From Blepharisma stoltei (Eukaryota; Ciliophora; Heterotrichea; Heterotrichida; Blepharismidae), in assembly GCA_914767885.1 (NCBI GenBank), contig CAJZBQ010000038.1:1-64000 (forward strand): 64,000 nt of DNA, written 5' to 3'. The notes under the pieces are model-generated. The model saw only the letters and a program-made list of their open reading frames with translations, did no database searches and was not told where the DNA came from. Position numbers and translations under genes: made by a program. Position 1 is the first letter of the stretch; every line of letters starts with the position of its first letter. Below, piece after piece: positions 23,301-34,247 of this stretch.

Positions 23301-24998
23301 TGTGTGGGTAGATAAATTTTTGACGACCTACTCATCCTTAGTACCAACTGCAGATAATTTAGACGCTATAGTGGAAATAGGTGAAAGCTATTTGAATTAT
23401 GGCATCAATACTACCTTCTCTGAGCAAAGCTTTGAAAAGTACGTTCTCTATGTGAATAACTTTTATACAACCTGGGCAATTGCAGCTACCACGAATGACT
23501 TACTATATTAGACTAATTGAGGGCGGATTATTAATAAAAAAATTATTTTATTAAAAAATATTTTAAATTTTTAGCAAGAGAAAAGTTAGTTACCCAGTCA
23601 TCAATTAATAATGCTGTAAACACCGCTAAAACTCATATTTATAAAGACAGAAACTTCCCAGAAGATATGCAAAATACTACTCGTTACTATTCTGAAGTTG
23701 CAAATCTTACTTATCCAGGCACTTTGGATTTCTAATACAAATATATGGAATATGAGAGCTAATTTCTATCATGGGTTTATTGATGACTTTTCAGCTATTG
23801 CAATCTTTAGTCTTGCAAACTCAGGAACATATAAGGATTATTCAATTATTCAAACAGCTGAAACTTATGTCCCATTCTCAGATTACCCATTCCTTATTGA
23901 TCTGCCTTATAGCAAAAACATTGGTGAAGGCATGGTCTGGGGCTGTGTGTATTACAATGAGACAAGCTCTAATTGGACTGAGTCGAACTGCAAGATAGTA
24001 AGTATCAACAATTCCACCTCAAACGTCACATTTAATGTATACCACTTCTCAATGTGCAAGCTTGCTGAGGTGAATCCTAGTGTCAACTCACCGCCTTATG
24101 TTCCAATACCAGAGAACTCATGTAACGATAATTATGCTCCTCTCTACATCCTTGTGGTAGTTCTGTTTATTGGCTTGCTATTAGCTCCAACGATGGTTAT
24201 AATAGACAAATTAGTCCTTCTACATCTACTCAAGCCCCTAAGAATGCACCTCCCAAGACCCCAGCATCTCATTCTCCTAGACCAACTCTAAGAGGACTCA
24301 TGCGTCCTGACATAAGTGTTCATGCATCTCAAGGTGAAGAATCCATTGAAGATGACTGATTTTGAGAGCTCAGACGAAGAAGGTATTTAGTCCAAAGATA
24401 TCGATCTCACTGAAAATTCCGTTGTCGAACAAATCGAAGCACCTATTGAAAAACCAGACCCTGAAATCAAATATGAGCTGCAAGAATTAATTGAAGGACA
24501 CTTGGCATTTGGACTTATCTATCACAGACCTATTTTCTCAAGAGTCGCAAGAGTATTCACCTTAATCGTTGCTATCGTCTTTGAGGTATTATTAGAAGGC
24601 TTATTGTATTATGGTTCAGAAGACATTAACTCAGGAAGCGAAACTGCAACTCAGACGCTGTTTGATAATTATGAAGGAAAATACTTTGGGTATATGATTT
24701 TGGCTTTGGCGATCACGATTCCTGTTGAAGTATTTATGATAGTTACATTTAGCATTAATAGAAAGAAAGCGCCAATCTGGCCAGCATTGGAGTTATTGTG
24801 GGTCTGGCGGTACTGATTGGGTCCATTGTAGGGGTTGTTATGCTGAGCTATGACTTCTGCCACGAGTGGAGTGGGTATTGGGCTGTCAGCTTCTTGTGGG
24901 GAATTTTGATTGAGATCTTTATTATGGAAACCATTTACATGATTGTTAGATACTTTCTCATACAAGCTTGCCCAAGCAATGAAGCCATTAAGTCTTAA
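20384..24998 (+). CDS. REJ/PKD-like membrane protein with at least six insertions
   Basis: The protein begins near a cysteine-rich EGF-like stretch (SKSCLCNSGYTLSNSKC). A long ectodomain of REJ/PKD type follows: VAVISGPQTVSLGC, SLTYKWSSTPTDLSS, DGLAYAWTCSNHLDGTAC, ALTIPKASLVANQWDLTC. Next comes a helical region (about 23160-23500), a Cys-rich juxtamembrane segment, one span (YILVVVLFIGLLLAPTMVII, 24150-24210), and a C-terminal bundle of about four spans (VARVFTLIVAIVFEVLLEG; MILALAITIPVEVFMIVTF; LAVLIGSIVGVVMLSY; FLWGILIEIFIMETIYMIV), ending at TAA 24996-24998. Related proteins are egg-jelly-receptor/polycystin-1-like surface proteins; a role in sensing or adhesion is inferred. Insertions at 21076, 21885, 22477, 22720, 23106 and 23500 must be removed, and about six single-base shifts remain. 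Confidence 0.7.
21076..21305 (+). mobile_element. Old MITE copy inside the REJ gene
   Basis: Direct TAA at 21076-21078 and 21303-21305. The interior keeps family landmarks in order: AAATCCTATTTTTGGG, ACCTCCGTTAGTAAAAAA, TTTAGCTATTTCTGTTGAAT, AACATAAATTTTGC, and a right end ATGGGGGAG. The hairpin arms are lost and termini are eroded (ATTCCCTCGCTC). Removal leaving one TAA joins FSISIPK to SSLSSLTSL, with a remaining one-base shift further on. Confidence 0.7.
21885..22069. mobile_element. Palindromic element with TATAG ends, in frame
   Basis: Begins TATAGAAATTGCCC (21885) and ends GGGCAATTTCTATA (22069). Inside are nested GC-rich hairpins: GCCCCAC...GTGGGGC arms, CCAAAAATGG pairs, and GAGGATGGCGC...GCGCCATCCTC at the right. 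It has no stop in the host frame, so the gene reads through it. Excising 183 bp between TA dinucleotides (21885 and 22068) keeps the frame and joins TACSIASY to LSSQSSSALTIP, a natural REJ sequence. Confidence 0.75.
22477..22549. other. Putative 70-bp IES in the REJ gene
   Basis: AT-rich insertion between TAA (22477-22479) and TAA (22547-22549), containing stops. Removing 70 bp restores one frame: ALNVNLSKKLGAACSDTV. It has no GT..AG ends and is far longer than the 16-nt intron type, so an intron is unlikely. Confidence 0.75.
22720..22774. mobile_element. 51-bp TATA-bounded hairpin, same family as 21885
   Basis: TATA at 22720-22723 and 22771-22774 flank a near-perfect hairpin: GGTTGCCCGATGATGGCGC, loop TCAAT, and its complement. 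The arm GCCCGAnGATGGCGC is shared with the right part of the 21885 element. It is 51 bp, a multiple of three, with no stop in the host frame; removal leaves SGTTYKG. Confidence 0.75.
23106..23171. other. Putative 61-bp IES in the REJ gene
   Basis: Almost pure A/T insertion flanked by the direct repeat TTAAT (23106-23110 and 23167-23171). Left in place it shifts the frame and gives TAA. Removing 61 bp joins SSQTMLLSL to IHCKIINQDLL in one frame. Confidence 0.8.
23500..23573. other. Putative 71-bp IES in the REJ gene
   Basis: AT-rich insertion between TTA (23500-23502) and TTA (23571-23573) with several stops. Removing 71 bp joins AATTNDL to AREKLVTQSSINN in one frame. Confidence 0.75.
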
Positions 24999-26120
24999 AC
25001 AACCTTTATTCTTAATTATGTGTTAATAATTAGCATCATATAAATCTTCTATTTAAGTTAATTGGTGGCAATAGCTGACTCTATAAAGAAGGGCTGTAAG
25101 CAAAGTTTACCAAAGTTTAGAGTACTTTGCCCTTGAAATAGACCTTATAGCTATTACATTAAAAAATAAATTTTAAAATTACCCATTTTTATAATATATA
25201 AGCTATTAAATCTTAAATAATCTTCATCCTTAATTTTGTGTGAATAATTTAATATCTTTATTAATTTTTTAATTTATGCTACAAAAATTTACTTAAAGTT
25301 GCAATAGTTGACCCTGATAAAGAAATAATATAGTCACCTCTGAGATATTAATGCGATAAGGAGTACTCATATTAGGCCAAAATTGATAAAAATCGAATGA
25401 AAAAGGACGAAAATCCAAGCTGTCATTGTGCTGCTGAAGCTTTTCAGTAAAAATAAGTTAAGTTGGTGAGTTGAAAATAATATTTTTGCAGACAGCTATA
25501 GCTGGGTCAGAGCCCTTCAACGTTATATGCTTAAAATTCCAGCTTACGCAAACCTAATTCAAAATGCAAGACGATTTTCTAGCCTCAAGAATTGCATATT
25601 GTTATATAAAATTTCTAAAATTAATACCAATACTTAATGGTGACTTAAAGTTTATTTTATGAAAGCCAAATTTCCAATATATATTTTATTTCTTATCAGC
25701 TTGATTATTTTATAGGTTTATTAACTGGACAATTTTGGTTATCTGAATCCTAATTCATCTTATTTATATATGCTGGTTACCTGCCAAAGCGCATTTATTC
25801 AAATTCTCGTTTATTATATAATACATAAGAACAAGCTATTAATAAATTTAGTTAAAATTAAAAAATTTAGCAAAATTTGCTCACTTTTTATAAATTTTTT
25901 AAATAAAATGCGTAATCTAGCCGCTTACGTGATTCTTAATATTAAATTATAGCGCAATTTAAAGATCTTAAGGCGGCTATTTAAATTTGTTTTGGTTTGG
26001 GATTGTTAGTGTTTTAAAGAATGATAACCCTTGAAGATATTTTCTGCTGCATTTATAAGAGAATTTATGCTTAAGTATTGAATGATTTTTCTTTTTCTTT
26101 CGTTTTATTAAGCTTTTATT
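24999..26120. other. Spacer; weak ~210-bp tandem duplication
   Basis: No gene recognised. The 3' flank contains two diverged parallel segments (about 25000-25120 and 25205-25330), sharing CTTAATT(A/T)TGTG(T/A)TAATAAT-like sequence followed by GCAATAG(C/T)TGAC(T/C)CT. The remainder is AT-rich. Confidence 0.4.
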
Positions 26121-26255
26121 TTATCCTGCTATTGAATCACAGTGATCTTTGATTTTCTTATACAACACATCTTGCACTTCTTTAATATTTTTCACTTGGC
26201 TATTGATGGTATCACTTTTTAATTTATTCATCTCATACCTCTTAAAAGCAATCAT
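26121..26255 (-). CDS. Small coiled-coil protein or fragment
   Basis: 44-codon frame (MIAFKRYEMNKLKSD... to ...DHCDSIAG) with charged heptad-like spacing. Upstream on the same strand, to about 26440, related frames read DDLDDQLIILEK and ASENSHEELINNLFEE, so this is probably the end of a longer helical gene broken by a frameshift. Function unknown. Confidence 0.4.
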   Translation of the reverse strand: MIAFKRYEMNKLKSDTINSQVKNIKEVQDVLYKKIKDHCDSIAG

Positions 26256-26458
26256 TTTTGTTCAAATTTTGATTCTTCAAATAAATTATTGATTAATTCT
26301 TCATGTGAATTTTCAGATGCTTTAATTTTTCAAGAATAATAAGTTGATCATCAAGATCGTCATGATACAGTCCCACAGCGGGGTCAAACTCATTTAACAC
26401 TAATGGGATTGTTGAGCGGTATCAAAATTATAATAATTCTCTGCGATATTTAATCTCA

Positions 26459-27285
26459 AACCATATTCAAGATCTATCATTTTCTGCTCTCTGTCCCTGA
26501 GGATCCTCGCCTTTTTCGAGCTTTGTCAGACGAAATTTTTTTTATTGCCACCTTAATGGAAGGCCAGCCAAATTTCAACCGGCAGATAAACCTTTATAGG
26601 TTTTCAACAGCAACCCATAGAAAGCTAGAACTACAAGAACACATTGGAAAGACCTGGTGCGTCGAAAAGAACTGAAGCCCACTCATAATTGATAACGTGC
26701 ATTTATATTTTTTATATAAGTATGAGGACACGCAAGTAATAGACTGCACTGAGGAGCACCTCCCTTGTAAAAGACAATTCGGCTCTGACAAAGGATCTAG
26801 TCGCACCTTTGGCTCAAGCCCTCTACATTAGATTTTTAAATACAAATTATTTCGTATCTTTTGCCCAGGCAAAGTATGACTTCATAAAGCCTCATCATAG
26901 GCCTGCTTTATCTATTATAGAAGCCTTAGAAGGAGGAGACTTCAAAATAATTTACACGAGCGAGCCTTTAAATTTCCCTTCTACCCTGCTTGCAAATCCG
27001 AAATGGATTAATACAAAATTTTCGAAAAATGACATAAGGAGGATTATGATGGTCACAAGTATAGCTAATTGGGATTTCCAAAGTGGCATCGCTGACCTGA
27101 CGGTGAGTCTTGACGACGAAATTGCGGTGGCGGTTAAAGTGGATGGGCTGAGGGATTTTGTGCACTATATGATTAATGTTTATGAGTATGGGAGATTGCC
27201 TGATGAGAATAACTGTGCTGATAAGCTTTGGGAGGAATATTTTAGAAGTCTGCCACAGGGGGGTTTTATTGATAATAATTCTTAA
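26459..27285 (+). pseudogene. GH130-like five-bladed propeller protein, C-terminal two-thirds
   Basis: Starts without a clear ATG at KIYHFLLSVPEDPRLFRALSD; EDPRLF is the signature of the GH130 / beta-mannoside phosphorylase-like fold. It continues EKNWSPLIIDNVHLYFLY (TGA as Trp) and VIDCTEEHLPC, then one frame change near 26816 into YIRFLNTNYFVSF, ALSIIEALEGGDFKIIYTSE, and a C-terminal DLTVSLDDEIAVAVKVDG. Family members phosphorolyse or transfer beta-mannosides; many eukaryotic relatives are uncharacterised. The N-terminal quarter is missing. The paralogue at 29957 holds the complementary N-terminal part. Confidence 0.6.
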
Positions 27286-28101
27286 TTATTTATTAGATAT
27301 TGGGTGATTTTTATAAATTATATGGTAAATTGGCTTTTTATTGAGGATATAAATTTAATTTTGATGCCTTAATTCCTTATTTTTTAGTCAAAATTTATAA
27401 ACTTCTCGAATAATGCTCATTTTCTTATTTTTATATATTGTGAAGCAGGCAAGCGTCATTTTCTTTGAGTTATCAATCTAAATAAAATTATACACTGCTG
27501 AAATATTAATGGCTTTATGTCAACACTACTAAATAATTTAATAAAGGCCTCAACGACTACAAAAACGCACTTCCATCAGGGCTTCTTATGCTACATTTTA
27601 CGATCCCAATGCTCATCATGATTTAGGAAAAGCAAAAGGATTTCGAATTAACACAAGTAAAAAATGGAATAGCGAAAGAAGTTCGCAAAAATATATCTTT
27701 ATCGCTTTTAATGAGGTCCAACTAGCAGGATAATCCATTATTAATACAGTCTTAAAGGATAATCCTAATAGAACAGCACCTATAATTCGAAGAGTTCATA
27801 ATAGAATTAGTTACCGTTGATCTTGATAAGTTAAACGAAATCTGAATAATCCAATGCCTGCTTTCTCAGAGTAAAAGCTCTGAATTCAGGATTTTTAAAA
27901 TTAGCAGCTGTCTTAAACTTTGAAATCCAATAGTCATTACTTTAAAGCAGTAATCTTCAAATCTTTAACGGCTTGAGAGCTACTCATTATTTGTCTTGAT
28001 TACAATTCTATTTTATTTAATTAAAAGGCCAGCTATTTTTAAGTAATCCATTATAAATGCTAAACTGCAAATAATTAGTTGCTTTTTTTGCTATATTTAA
28101 C
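27286..28101. other. Spacer before the MITE pair
   Basis: AT-rich. A weak coding-like patch at 27580-27720 (HHDLGKAKGFRINTSKKWN in one frame) hints at a gene remnant, but no family is recognised. Confidence 0.35.
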
Positions 28102-28490
28102 TGACTCCCCCCCCCTCCGTGAGCGAACAAAACCATTAGAAAAATCGCCATTTTTTGACCAAAAACCCACCCTCCGTGAGTGAACAAAAATTTTTTTTAA
28201 TAGAAAAAATTTTAATGGAAAAAAATTTTGATATATAAGTGATAATTAGTATAATGAAATCTAGAGCTAATTCTGTTTAATTTTTAAACAAATTGCGTTT
28301 TAAAACATAAATTTTGCAAATTAAATTAATATTTGCTTCCCAATTTTTGCAAATTAGGATTTTTTTAAATTTCGAAAAAAATATTTTTATAAAATTTATA
28401 TATAAATTTTTTTTAAAAAAAAAAAATTAACCCCCCTCCGTGAGCGAACAAAATTTTTTTGTTCGCTCACGGAGGGGGGGGGGGGAGTGA
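28102..28490 (+). mobile_element. CTCCCC MITE, C-type, full length
   Basis: TGA at 28102-28104 and 28488-28490. Outer motif CTCCGTGAGCGAACAAAACC, second direct motif with GAGTGAAC at ~28171, AT-rich core, then the hairpin GTGAGCGAACAAAA / TTTTGTTCGCTCAC and G13-14. No coding capacity. Confidence 0.93.
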
Positions 28491-28559
28491 GAGCTTTCCT
28501 TGAAATTAAAAATTACAGATAATATAGTCTCTTTAGTTTAAAACTTGGTGCTTTATTTA

Positions 28560-28936
28560 TAAGTCTCTCAAAACCATTAGAAAAATCGCCATTTTTTGAC
28601 CAAAAAACCCACCCTCCGTGAGTGAACAAAAATTTTTTTAATAGAAAAAATTTTAATGGAAAAAAATTTTGATATATAAGTGATAATTAGTATAATGAAA
28701 TCTAGAGCTAATTCTGTTTAATTTTAAACAAATTGCGTTTTAAAACATAAATTTTGCAAATTAAATTAATATTTGCTTCCCAATTTTTGCAAATTAGGAT
28801 TTTTTTAAATTTCGAAAAAAAAATATTTTTTATAAAATTTATATATAAATTTTTTTTAAAAAAAAAAAATTAACCCCCCTCCGTGAGCGAACAAAAATTT
28901 TTTTGTTCGCTCACGGAGGGGGGGGGGGGGGAGTAA
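28560..28936 (+). mobile_element. CTCCCC MITE, C-type, left end deleted
   Basis: Nearly identical to the copy 70 bp upstream from AAAACCATTAGAAAAATC onward, but the outer-left block is reduced to GTCTCTC. TAA survives on both sides (28560-28562, 28934-28936). The two copies are in direct orientation. Confidence 0.9.
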
Positions 28937-29869
28937 GTTAAAATCAGGCCAAAATTATGGGCCAAGTTTACTTTCGAGATAATTAATTAATTTTTGATTC
29001 AATATGAACTATTCCTCTACACTAATTATATCAAAATTTCAAAAAAAAGTGCTTGATACAATATGTTAGCAGCTTAGAAATTCTGAAGAACTTGGCTTGC
29101 AATTCTACATGTTTGGCTGATACAAGAAGTGAAAGAGAAATGATCGCCCAATAGCTGATAAAATTGCTGGACCAAAACTTTGATGTTTTTCTAGAGAAAG
29201 GCTTGGATCATAAGCATAAGAATTATCAAGAAAGAATAAAATAAGTGAATTGTCCGAAGAAGAATGTAATAATAAATCTGTAGAACTGAGAAGATGTGAA
29301 AATAATTTGCAGAGCAGTTCTATAGTAGATAGGAGACTTAGGACCCCACCATAATTCTTTTTTCATTTTCCCTAAGCGTAATTATGCTGGGCACCTGGGT
29401 TTTACCCTACAAAGTCAGTATTTCTGACTTCATTTCAGTCAGAATCAAAAAAGGTTACATATGCATAGCTATATGAGTCTAAGATAGAAACCCTAACAGC
29501 GGCTAAACAAAGCTGTTTTGCAGATAGCCAAAGGGCAGAAGGGAAAAATATACGAGTTTCCTCTTTGCCTGATGGGGCGAAGCTCATTGAACCTAGCTTT
29601 TTCTTCATCAAAAATATTAGGAGGCAATAGGGTGTAGATATAGTCGATATCTAAATATAATCCTCGTCTGCAGCTGCTGGCTTCTTTTTAAGCAAAATGT
29701 GATTGTTTATGTCCAAGGTTGGGCAGCCTTATAAGGTTTTTTAAAGCTTCAGCAGCTATTGAGTAGCTAAAATGCCTGACAATAGCATCATAGCTCAAAA
29801 GATAGCAATTGAAACCATTAATTATACAAGAAAAACGCTACTAAACTAATCCATTTTCTTAATTATAAA
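28937..29869. other. Spacer; unassigned GC-richer patch
   Basis: No protein match. A patch at about 29340-29660 is less AT-rich and has short stems (e.g. GGGCACCTGGGTTTTACCC), but I could not fold it into a known RNA. Confidence 0.35.
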
Positions 29870-29956
29870 ATGCAAAAAACACTGATTATTATTGGTTGCC
29901 AAAGCTGGTGAAGAAGAAAATAAGTGGTTTTTGACTGTCCTTATTTTGACTTTAGT

Positions 29957-30739
29957 ATGCAAGTTTCTATACTTGACCAAGAAACAGACTATGATAGGCA
30001 AACCAAGATTTCTGGTGCCTACATTAAAAGATTCATTGATGGAAATGACCTTTTGGATATGGTGCTCAGTGTGATTCCAGACAATGAAGCTGAAAAACTT
30101 CAGAAAAATCGAGAAAAAGCTATTAGAGTTTTTCACACCTCAGCAGTTTGGGTCCCCGAAAAACGGCTATTTTTAGCATTTGCTAAGGTATTGGTTTTAG
30201 ATTGAACTTGCTACATTTATACCACCTTTTTTGGCGAAAATTGAAAAGAAGTCATAGATGAGACTTGGATAGGCGCCACAAAATTCCCTTCAATACTAAA
30301 TATTCCTAATGACTGAAGCATCCATAATTCAGGCCCAGAAGATGGAAGACTATTTAGGGCTCTCTCAGACCAGTTTTTTATTGTCTTTAATATGAAACGT
30401 AAAAATCCCCCTCACGGCCTACATTTTTATACAGCTATACCACTGGCACATTTAGACAGCTGCAATCCCAGAGCAATTGGCCAGAAAGTGCTTATTGAAA
30501 AAAATTGGTCGCCTCTAATAATTGATGTCACCCATATTTACTTTGTTTATAATTTTGAAAATTTCCAGGCTATTGACTGTACTGATGAAAGTCCTTGCAC
30601 CAGGGTTTCGGGGAAATTTCAAAGAGCGCCAGGGATTTTAAGAGGTGGGACAGCTTTTCAGCAATATAAAAGCACTGATTATTATTTTTCCTTTGGCTTT
30701 ACCCATTTAGAATACACGAAAAATGGAGGAAACTTTTAA
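29957..30739 (+). CDS. GH130-like propeller protein, truncated C-terminus
   Basis: Open for 260 residues with three in-frame TGA read as Trp (30202, 30241, 30314). Motifs: VPEKRLFLAFAKVLVLDWTC, SGPEDGRLFRALSDQFFIVF, QKVLIEKNWSPLIIDVTHIY, then LRGGTAFQQYKSTDYYFSFG. The frame can be read upstream to GTG 29924, and an in-frame ATG at 29870 starts MQKTLIIIGCQSWWRRK but a TAA (29921) intervenes, so the true start may be 29870 with one error. The protein stops at KNGGNF, where the 26.5-kb paralogue continues for 150 residues, so the last blades are missing. Confidence 0.65.
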
Positions 30740-30921
30740 GTTGTTTTTGGTTTCTTCAAGCTCTTTGCAAGTTCCCTCAAAATCTAAAAGCCTATCTTTG
30801 ACTTGGCCTGCAATTGTGTACAAATTATCCGTTAAGTAATGCAATGCTTCTGCTGTCTTTATCACTTTCTATAAAGAATTCATTCCAGTTTAAGAGGAAT
30901 AGTCAATGATTTCTGTGTCCA

Positions 30922-32270
30922 CTAGTACTTGCCTTTGACTGCATTATATCGCGCTATAAGAATTTCGCCGGCATTTCTCATTTGCTGAGAGTCTTCATCT
31001 CATGAGAGTTCCAGCAGCTTACAAGTTATATTATTGAATTTGTTTATAAGATCTTTATAGTCGATTGCAGCAGAAATTGAGTCATCTAGCCCGTAAATCT
31101 GAATTAAGTTATGAATTGCAACTGTAATGAGGAAAGTTCCTCTCGCCAAAGATATTCTTAATGGATTTAAAGATATATATTGAGCCCTAAAATGATGGGT
31201 TGCTTCTAAAGACAAAATGTATGGCTCTTTAGAAATTGATGGAGATAAGCCTCATTCTTTTATTAATTTTTATTGATTAGCTGATTGATAGAACTTGCAC
31301 CCATTCAATATGTTTCGTTAATTCATTCAGCGGGATTTTTTTTAAATGCTCTTCGATTAAGCTAGATCTATTGCAATCCCTACAGTTCAAAGACAATTAT
31401 GATATCAAGCGAATTAAAGGTCTTTCATTAGGCACATCTAATGTTTCATTAATGAGCTCAGAAACAAGTAAAGTTCCTTTTGATTTCACGGACATCAGCA
31501 CTGAGAATTTTTCGAAAGTTGCAAGACCCATTGACTCTAAAATGCTGTCAGGAATTGCTTTAAGTAATTTTTCTGCTTACTCCCCCCTCCGTGAGTGAAC
31601 AAAAATTTTTTTGTTCACTGCTTTGGAGTTATGATAATCTGCATATAGATTTTGCAAAGCTAATTTTAATTGGGGGACGTCAACTTCACTACTTTCGTCT
31701 CCTTAACTCGACTTAATCTCTTCAGTTTCGAGTTTTCATGGCTCAATTTCATCTTTTAGAGCTTTGCTCTCTCTTTTAGCTCTTCAATTTCTTTTTGTAA
31801 AACTGTTTCATTTTTTTCTTCTTAAAACTCTTTCTCTAATGTTAAGTTTTCAATATTTTATGGACAGAAACTTCTTCTTTTGCTACTTTTTTTATTTTTT
31901 GGTTTGCTTTCGAGCTCTTTAACTTTTTGGTAAGTTCGTTTATGATTTGTATTTACTTGATTCAGATGATATCAGAAGAAATATTATCCTTTAGTTTTTG
32001 ACTTCTTCGCTATTAACTGGTATATCAGAATTTTTTCTTGTTCTTGTCTTCTACATCTTCTTTCTTTTTGAGCTGTTCTTTTGCTTTATTCTCAGCAATT
32101 TGCTTTTTTTCTAGGATTTTGCTTTAGCTTTTTCTCTTATTAGTTTTAATGCTGAGTCTTCGACTTCTTCAGTTTTTTCTTCTGCTTCTTCGTCAGGATT
32201 CTTTTTGGTTTTTCGAATTCCATTTCCGATAAAGCAGTCACAGCTCTTTTGCTCTCTTTTTCTTCTTCTT
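30922..32270 (-). CDS. Coiled-coil protein with helical C-terminal domain (several frameshifts)
   Basis: Minus strand. The 5' part (32270-31660) encodes lysine/glutamate-rich coiled coil (EEKTEEVEDSALKLIREKA; QKEIEELKERAKALKDE). Then come SEVDVPQLKLALQNLYADYH and, after a miniature MITE, KLLKAIPDSILESMGLATFE, LEATHHFRAQYISLNPLRIS and LINKFNNITCKLLELSWDED, ending at TAG 30924-30922. TGA is Trp in LELSWDED. The frame changes several times in homopolymers. No family recognised; probably structural. Confidence 0.5.
31577..31631. mobile_element. Miniature MITE (52 bp), only the terminal hairpin left
   Basis: TTA at 31577-31579 and 31629-31631 flank CTCCCCCCTCCGTGAGTGAA, A/T loop, TTTGTTCACTG...GGAG. 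It consists of the two ends of the family joined directly, and sits inside the minus-strand coiled-coil gene. Removal leaves the flanks one base out of frame, so an additional indel is present. Confidence 0.8.
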
Positions 32271-32306
32271 TATGGGTTTTACTTGATTTATTCGTAAAAA
32301 ACTACC

Positions 32307-32600
32307 ATGCTTGAGGTTGGCTTCAAAATATTTAACTCCATTAACACCCGAATCAGGAAAAGAAACAAAAACGAAAAGAATGGGGAAGAGCAAGAGTTTC
32401 AGAGAAATCAAGCTCTTGAAGATATGGGGATTACCACTGATGAAAGAGAAATGGAAAGAAGAAAGAAATTCTCAAGAAGGAGACCTTATTATAAAGATAT
32501 GGGCATCAGCTTTATGAATAAAAGGAATAGAGTTTACAATGTGAAGCTCCAAAGACATTTCAAAGACCATGCCCGGAGCTGAAAGGAAATTTGAAAATAG
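32307..32600 (+). CDS. Hypothetical basic protein
   Basis: 97-residue frame, divergently placed from the minus-strand coiled-coil gene. Highly basic (GITTDEREMERRKKFSRRR, MNKRNRVYNVKLQRHFKD). The end reads two TGA as Trp (SWKEIWK) before TAG 32598-32600. No family recognised; a second plus frame overlaps it, so confidence is limited. Confidence 0.4.
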
Positions 32601-32796
32601 GAACAGCTTTATAATGCTTATTATAGCCTTTCAAACGCAATTTTGCCTATAAGGACAATTTTTCTGATCGTTCTTAATCAAAAGCAATCATCCTTTTAAT
32701 CTAATTGATAAATAATTAATTTCAAAGCTAAATATTGATTTCAAAATTGTGGTCTTTAATGGAATATAGTAATTTCGATCGATAATCATATTAGCG

Positions 32797-33805
32797 ATGG
32801 AGATTTTTCCTGAAGAGTTAACAAAAGTTTTTACAGTTAAGGATCACTTGAATGGTGGATCTTATGGAACGATCTATAAAGCCATAAAGAAAAGTAATTT
32901 TTATTTCAGGCAATGGAAAAATGTATGCAATAAAGGCTGTAGCCAGAGCTAACACAGAGCCAAGCTGGAATGGCATTGAAGTTGATGTGCAACCGTCAAG
33001 CTGGAAGGATATTGAAACTGAGATGCAAGTGCTCTCATGGGCCAATCCATATAAGCTTCAACTAGACTCCTTTTTTGTTAAAGGCGACACTTTCTTCATG
33101 GTCATGGATTATTGCCGAAATGGCGACCTTCTTAAAGCCATAGTTGATAAGATTCATGCCCATGAAATGTTTGAAGAAGACGAAATCTGAAAATATTTTA
33201 TCCAGATCAGCTTTGGGCTCGAGTCTTTGCACTATAACGGATTTATCCATCGAGATCTTCATCTACAAAATATCCTTTTAGATGAAAATAGAGATATTAA
33301 AATAGCTGATTTTGGCATTTCTCGCTATTTACAGTCAAATGCAAATAATGGAGTTAAGGCTTACTGGTCTCCTAGGACTCATAGTGGAGGTCTTCAGGCT
33401 AAAGAAAGCGATGTTTGGGCAGTCGGCTGCATTTTATATTATCTCTGCAACCTTGAGCATCCTTTTGGCAAAAATAAGAATAAAATAAAATATGAGCCTC
33501 ATAAGCCGATAAGAAGTGAATACTCGAATGATTTGAGGTATTTCGTTGATCGGTGCCTACAAAAGCAGCGAGAAGATAGGCCAACAATAGTTGATATCTT
33601 AACTCATGAGTTTATAGTCAACAAAACACTAAGCTTAGGCATTACAATTCCACAAACATCTGCTATGAATGAAGCTATTCATAAAAAGGAAATTGAGTCG
33701 CTTAGAGCAGAAAATGCTCGCTTAAAGGTAATAAATGATAATAATTTTAAATATGGGAATGGTTCTTATTGGCTATCAATTCAAAATCTGAATAAAGTTA
33801 ATTAA
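32797..33805 (+). CDS. Serine/threonine-type protein kinase, intact, one 16-nt intron
   Basis: Start ATG 32797. Joining exons across 32894-32909 gives 330 residues. Motifs: glycine loop LNGGSYGTIYKA, ATP-binding Lys in MYAIKAVAR, hinge MVMDYCRNGDLLKA, catalytic loop HRDLHLQNILL (Asp base and Asn), DFG in IKIADFGISRYL, then YWSPRTHSGG (APE region changed), SDVWAVGCILYYL, and DRPTIVDILTHEF closing the C-lobe. TGA at 33188-33190 is Trp in EIWKYFIQI. A short C-terminal coiled coil follows (KKEIESLRAENARLK). The active-site residues are complete, so it should phosphorylate proteins; the HRDLHLQN variant and lost APE make the subfamily unclear. One of the few fully intact genes here. Confidence 0.92.
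32894..32909 (+). other. 16-nt spliceosomal intron
   Basis: GTAATTTTTATTTCAG lies between codon 32 and the glycine-loop/VAIK region. Its removal joins KAIKK to SNGKMYAIK in frame. Length and ends match the 15-16-nt introns of heterotrichs. Confidence 0.92.
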
Positions 33806-34247
33806 TATATTTATAAGAGAATTGAGGCAAGACCCTTTAAATAATGCTTGGTAAACGTGAGCTAAAATCCATTGCTATACAAGGAGAAGCCTTACTCATC
33901 TGTACCCTCTTTCTCGAGAAGTGATATTTAGTATAACTAACTTGTGTCTTTGCAGTAGAGCCCACGAGAGCATTTAGTTTACCCTGGACTTGCAGGCTTC
34001 TTTTTAACTCATGGAATTGGTCCTGCTCCATAACTTGCCAAACTAACTCCGCGAGATAACAGATAGCAAACGTATGCTCGCTTGGTTTGGCATAAAATTT
34101 AATCAGGCCGATATAAATATATTAGCTTTCTAAAGCACTAAATAGTGGCACATTCAGCCGGAAAATAGCTTTGTTCAAAGATGCAGTAAATGTAGCAGGA
34201 CCTTATTCTATTTTTATTATAGCAAATATTAAAGACTCTATTTCTAA
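33806..34247. other. Spacer
   Basis: No supported gene. A 64-codon minus frame (34031-33837, contains QFHELKRSLQVQGKLNALV) looks helical but isolated. From about 34210 the remnant 5' coiled coil of the next Kelch gene begins (NIKDSIS, then a one-base loss giving TAA TAA). Confidence 0.4.

Noticed and set aside
29340-29660. Possible structured RNA gene
   Set aside because: Short stems only; no match to snRNA, SRP, RNase P or tRNA patterns that I can recognise.
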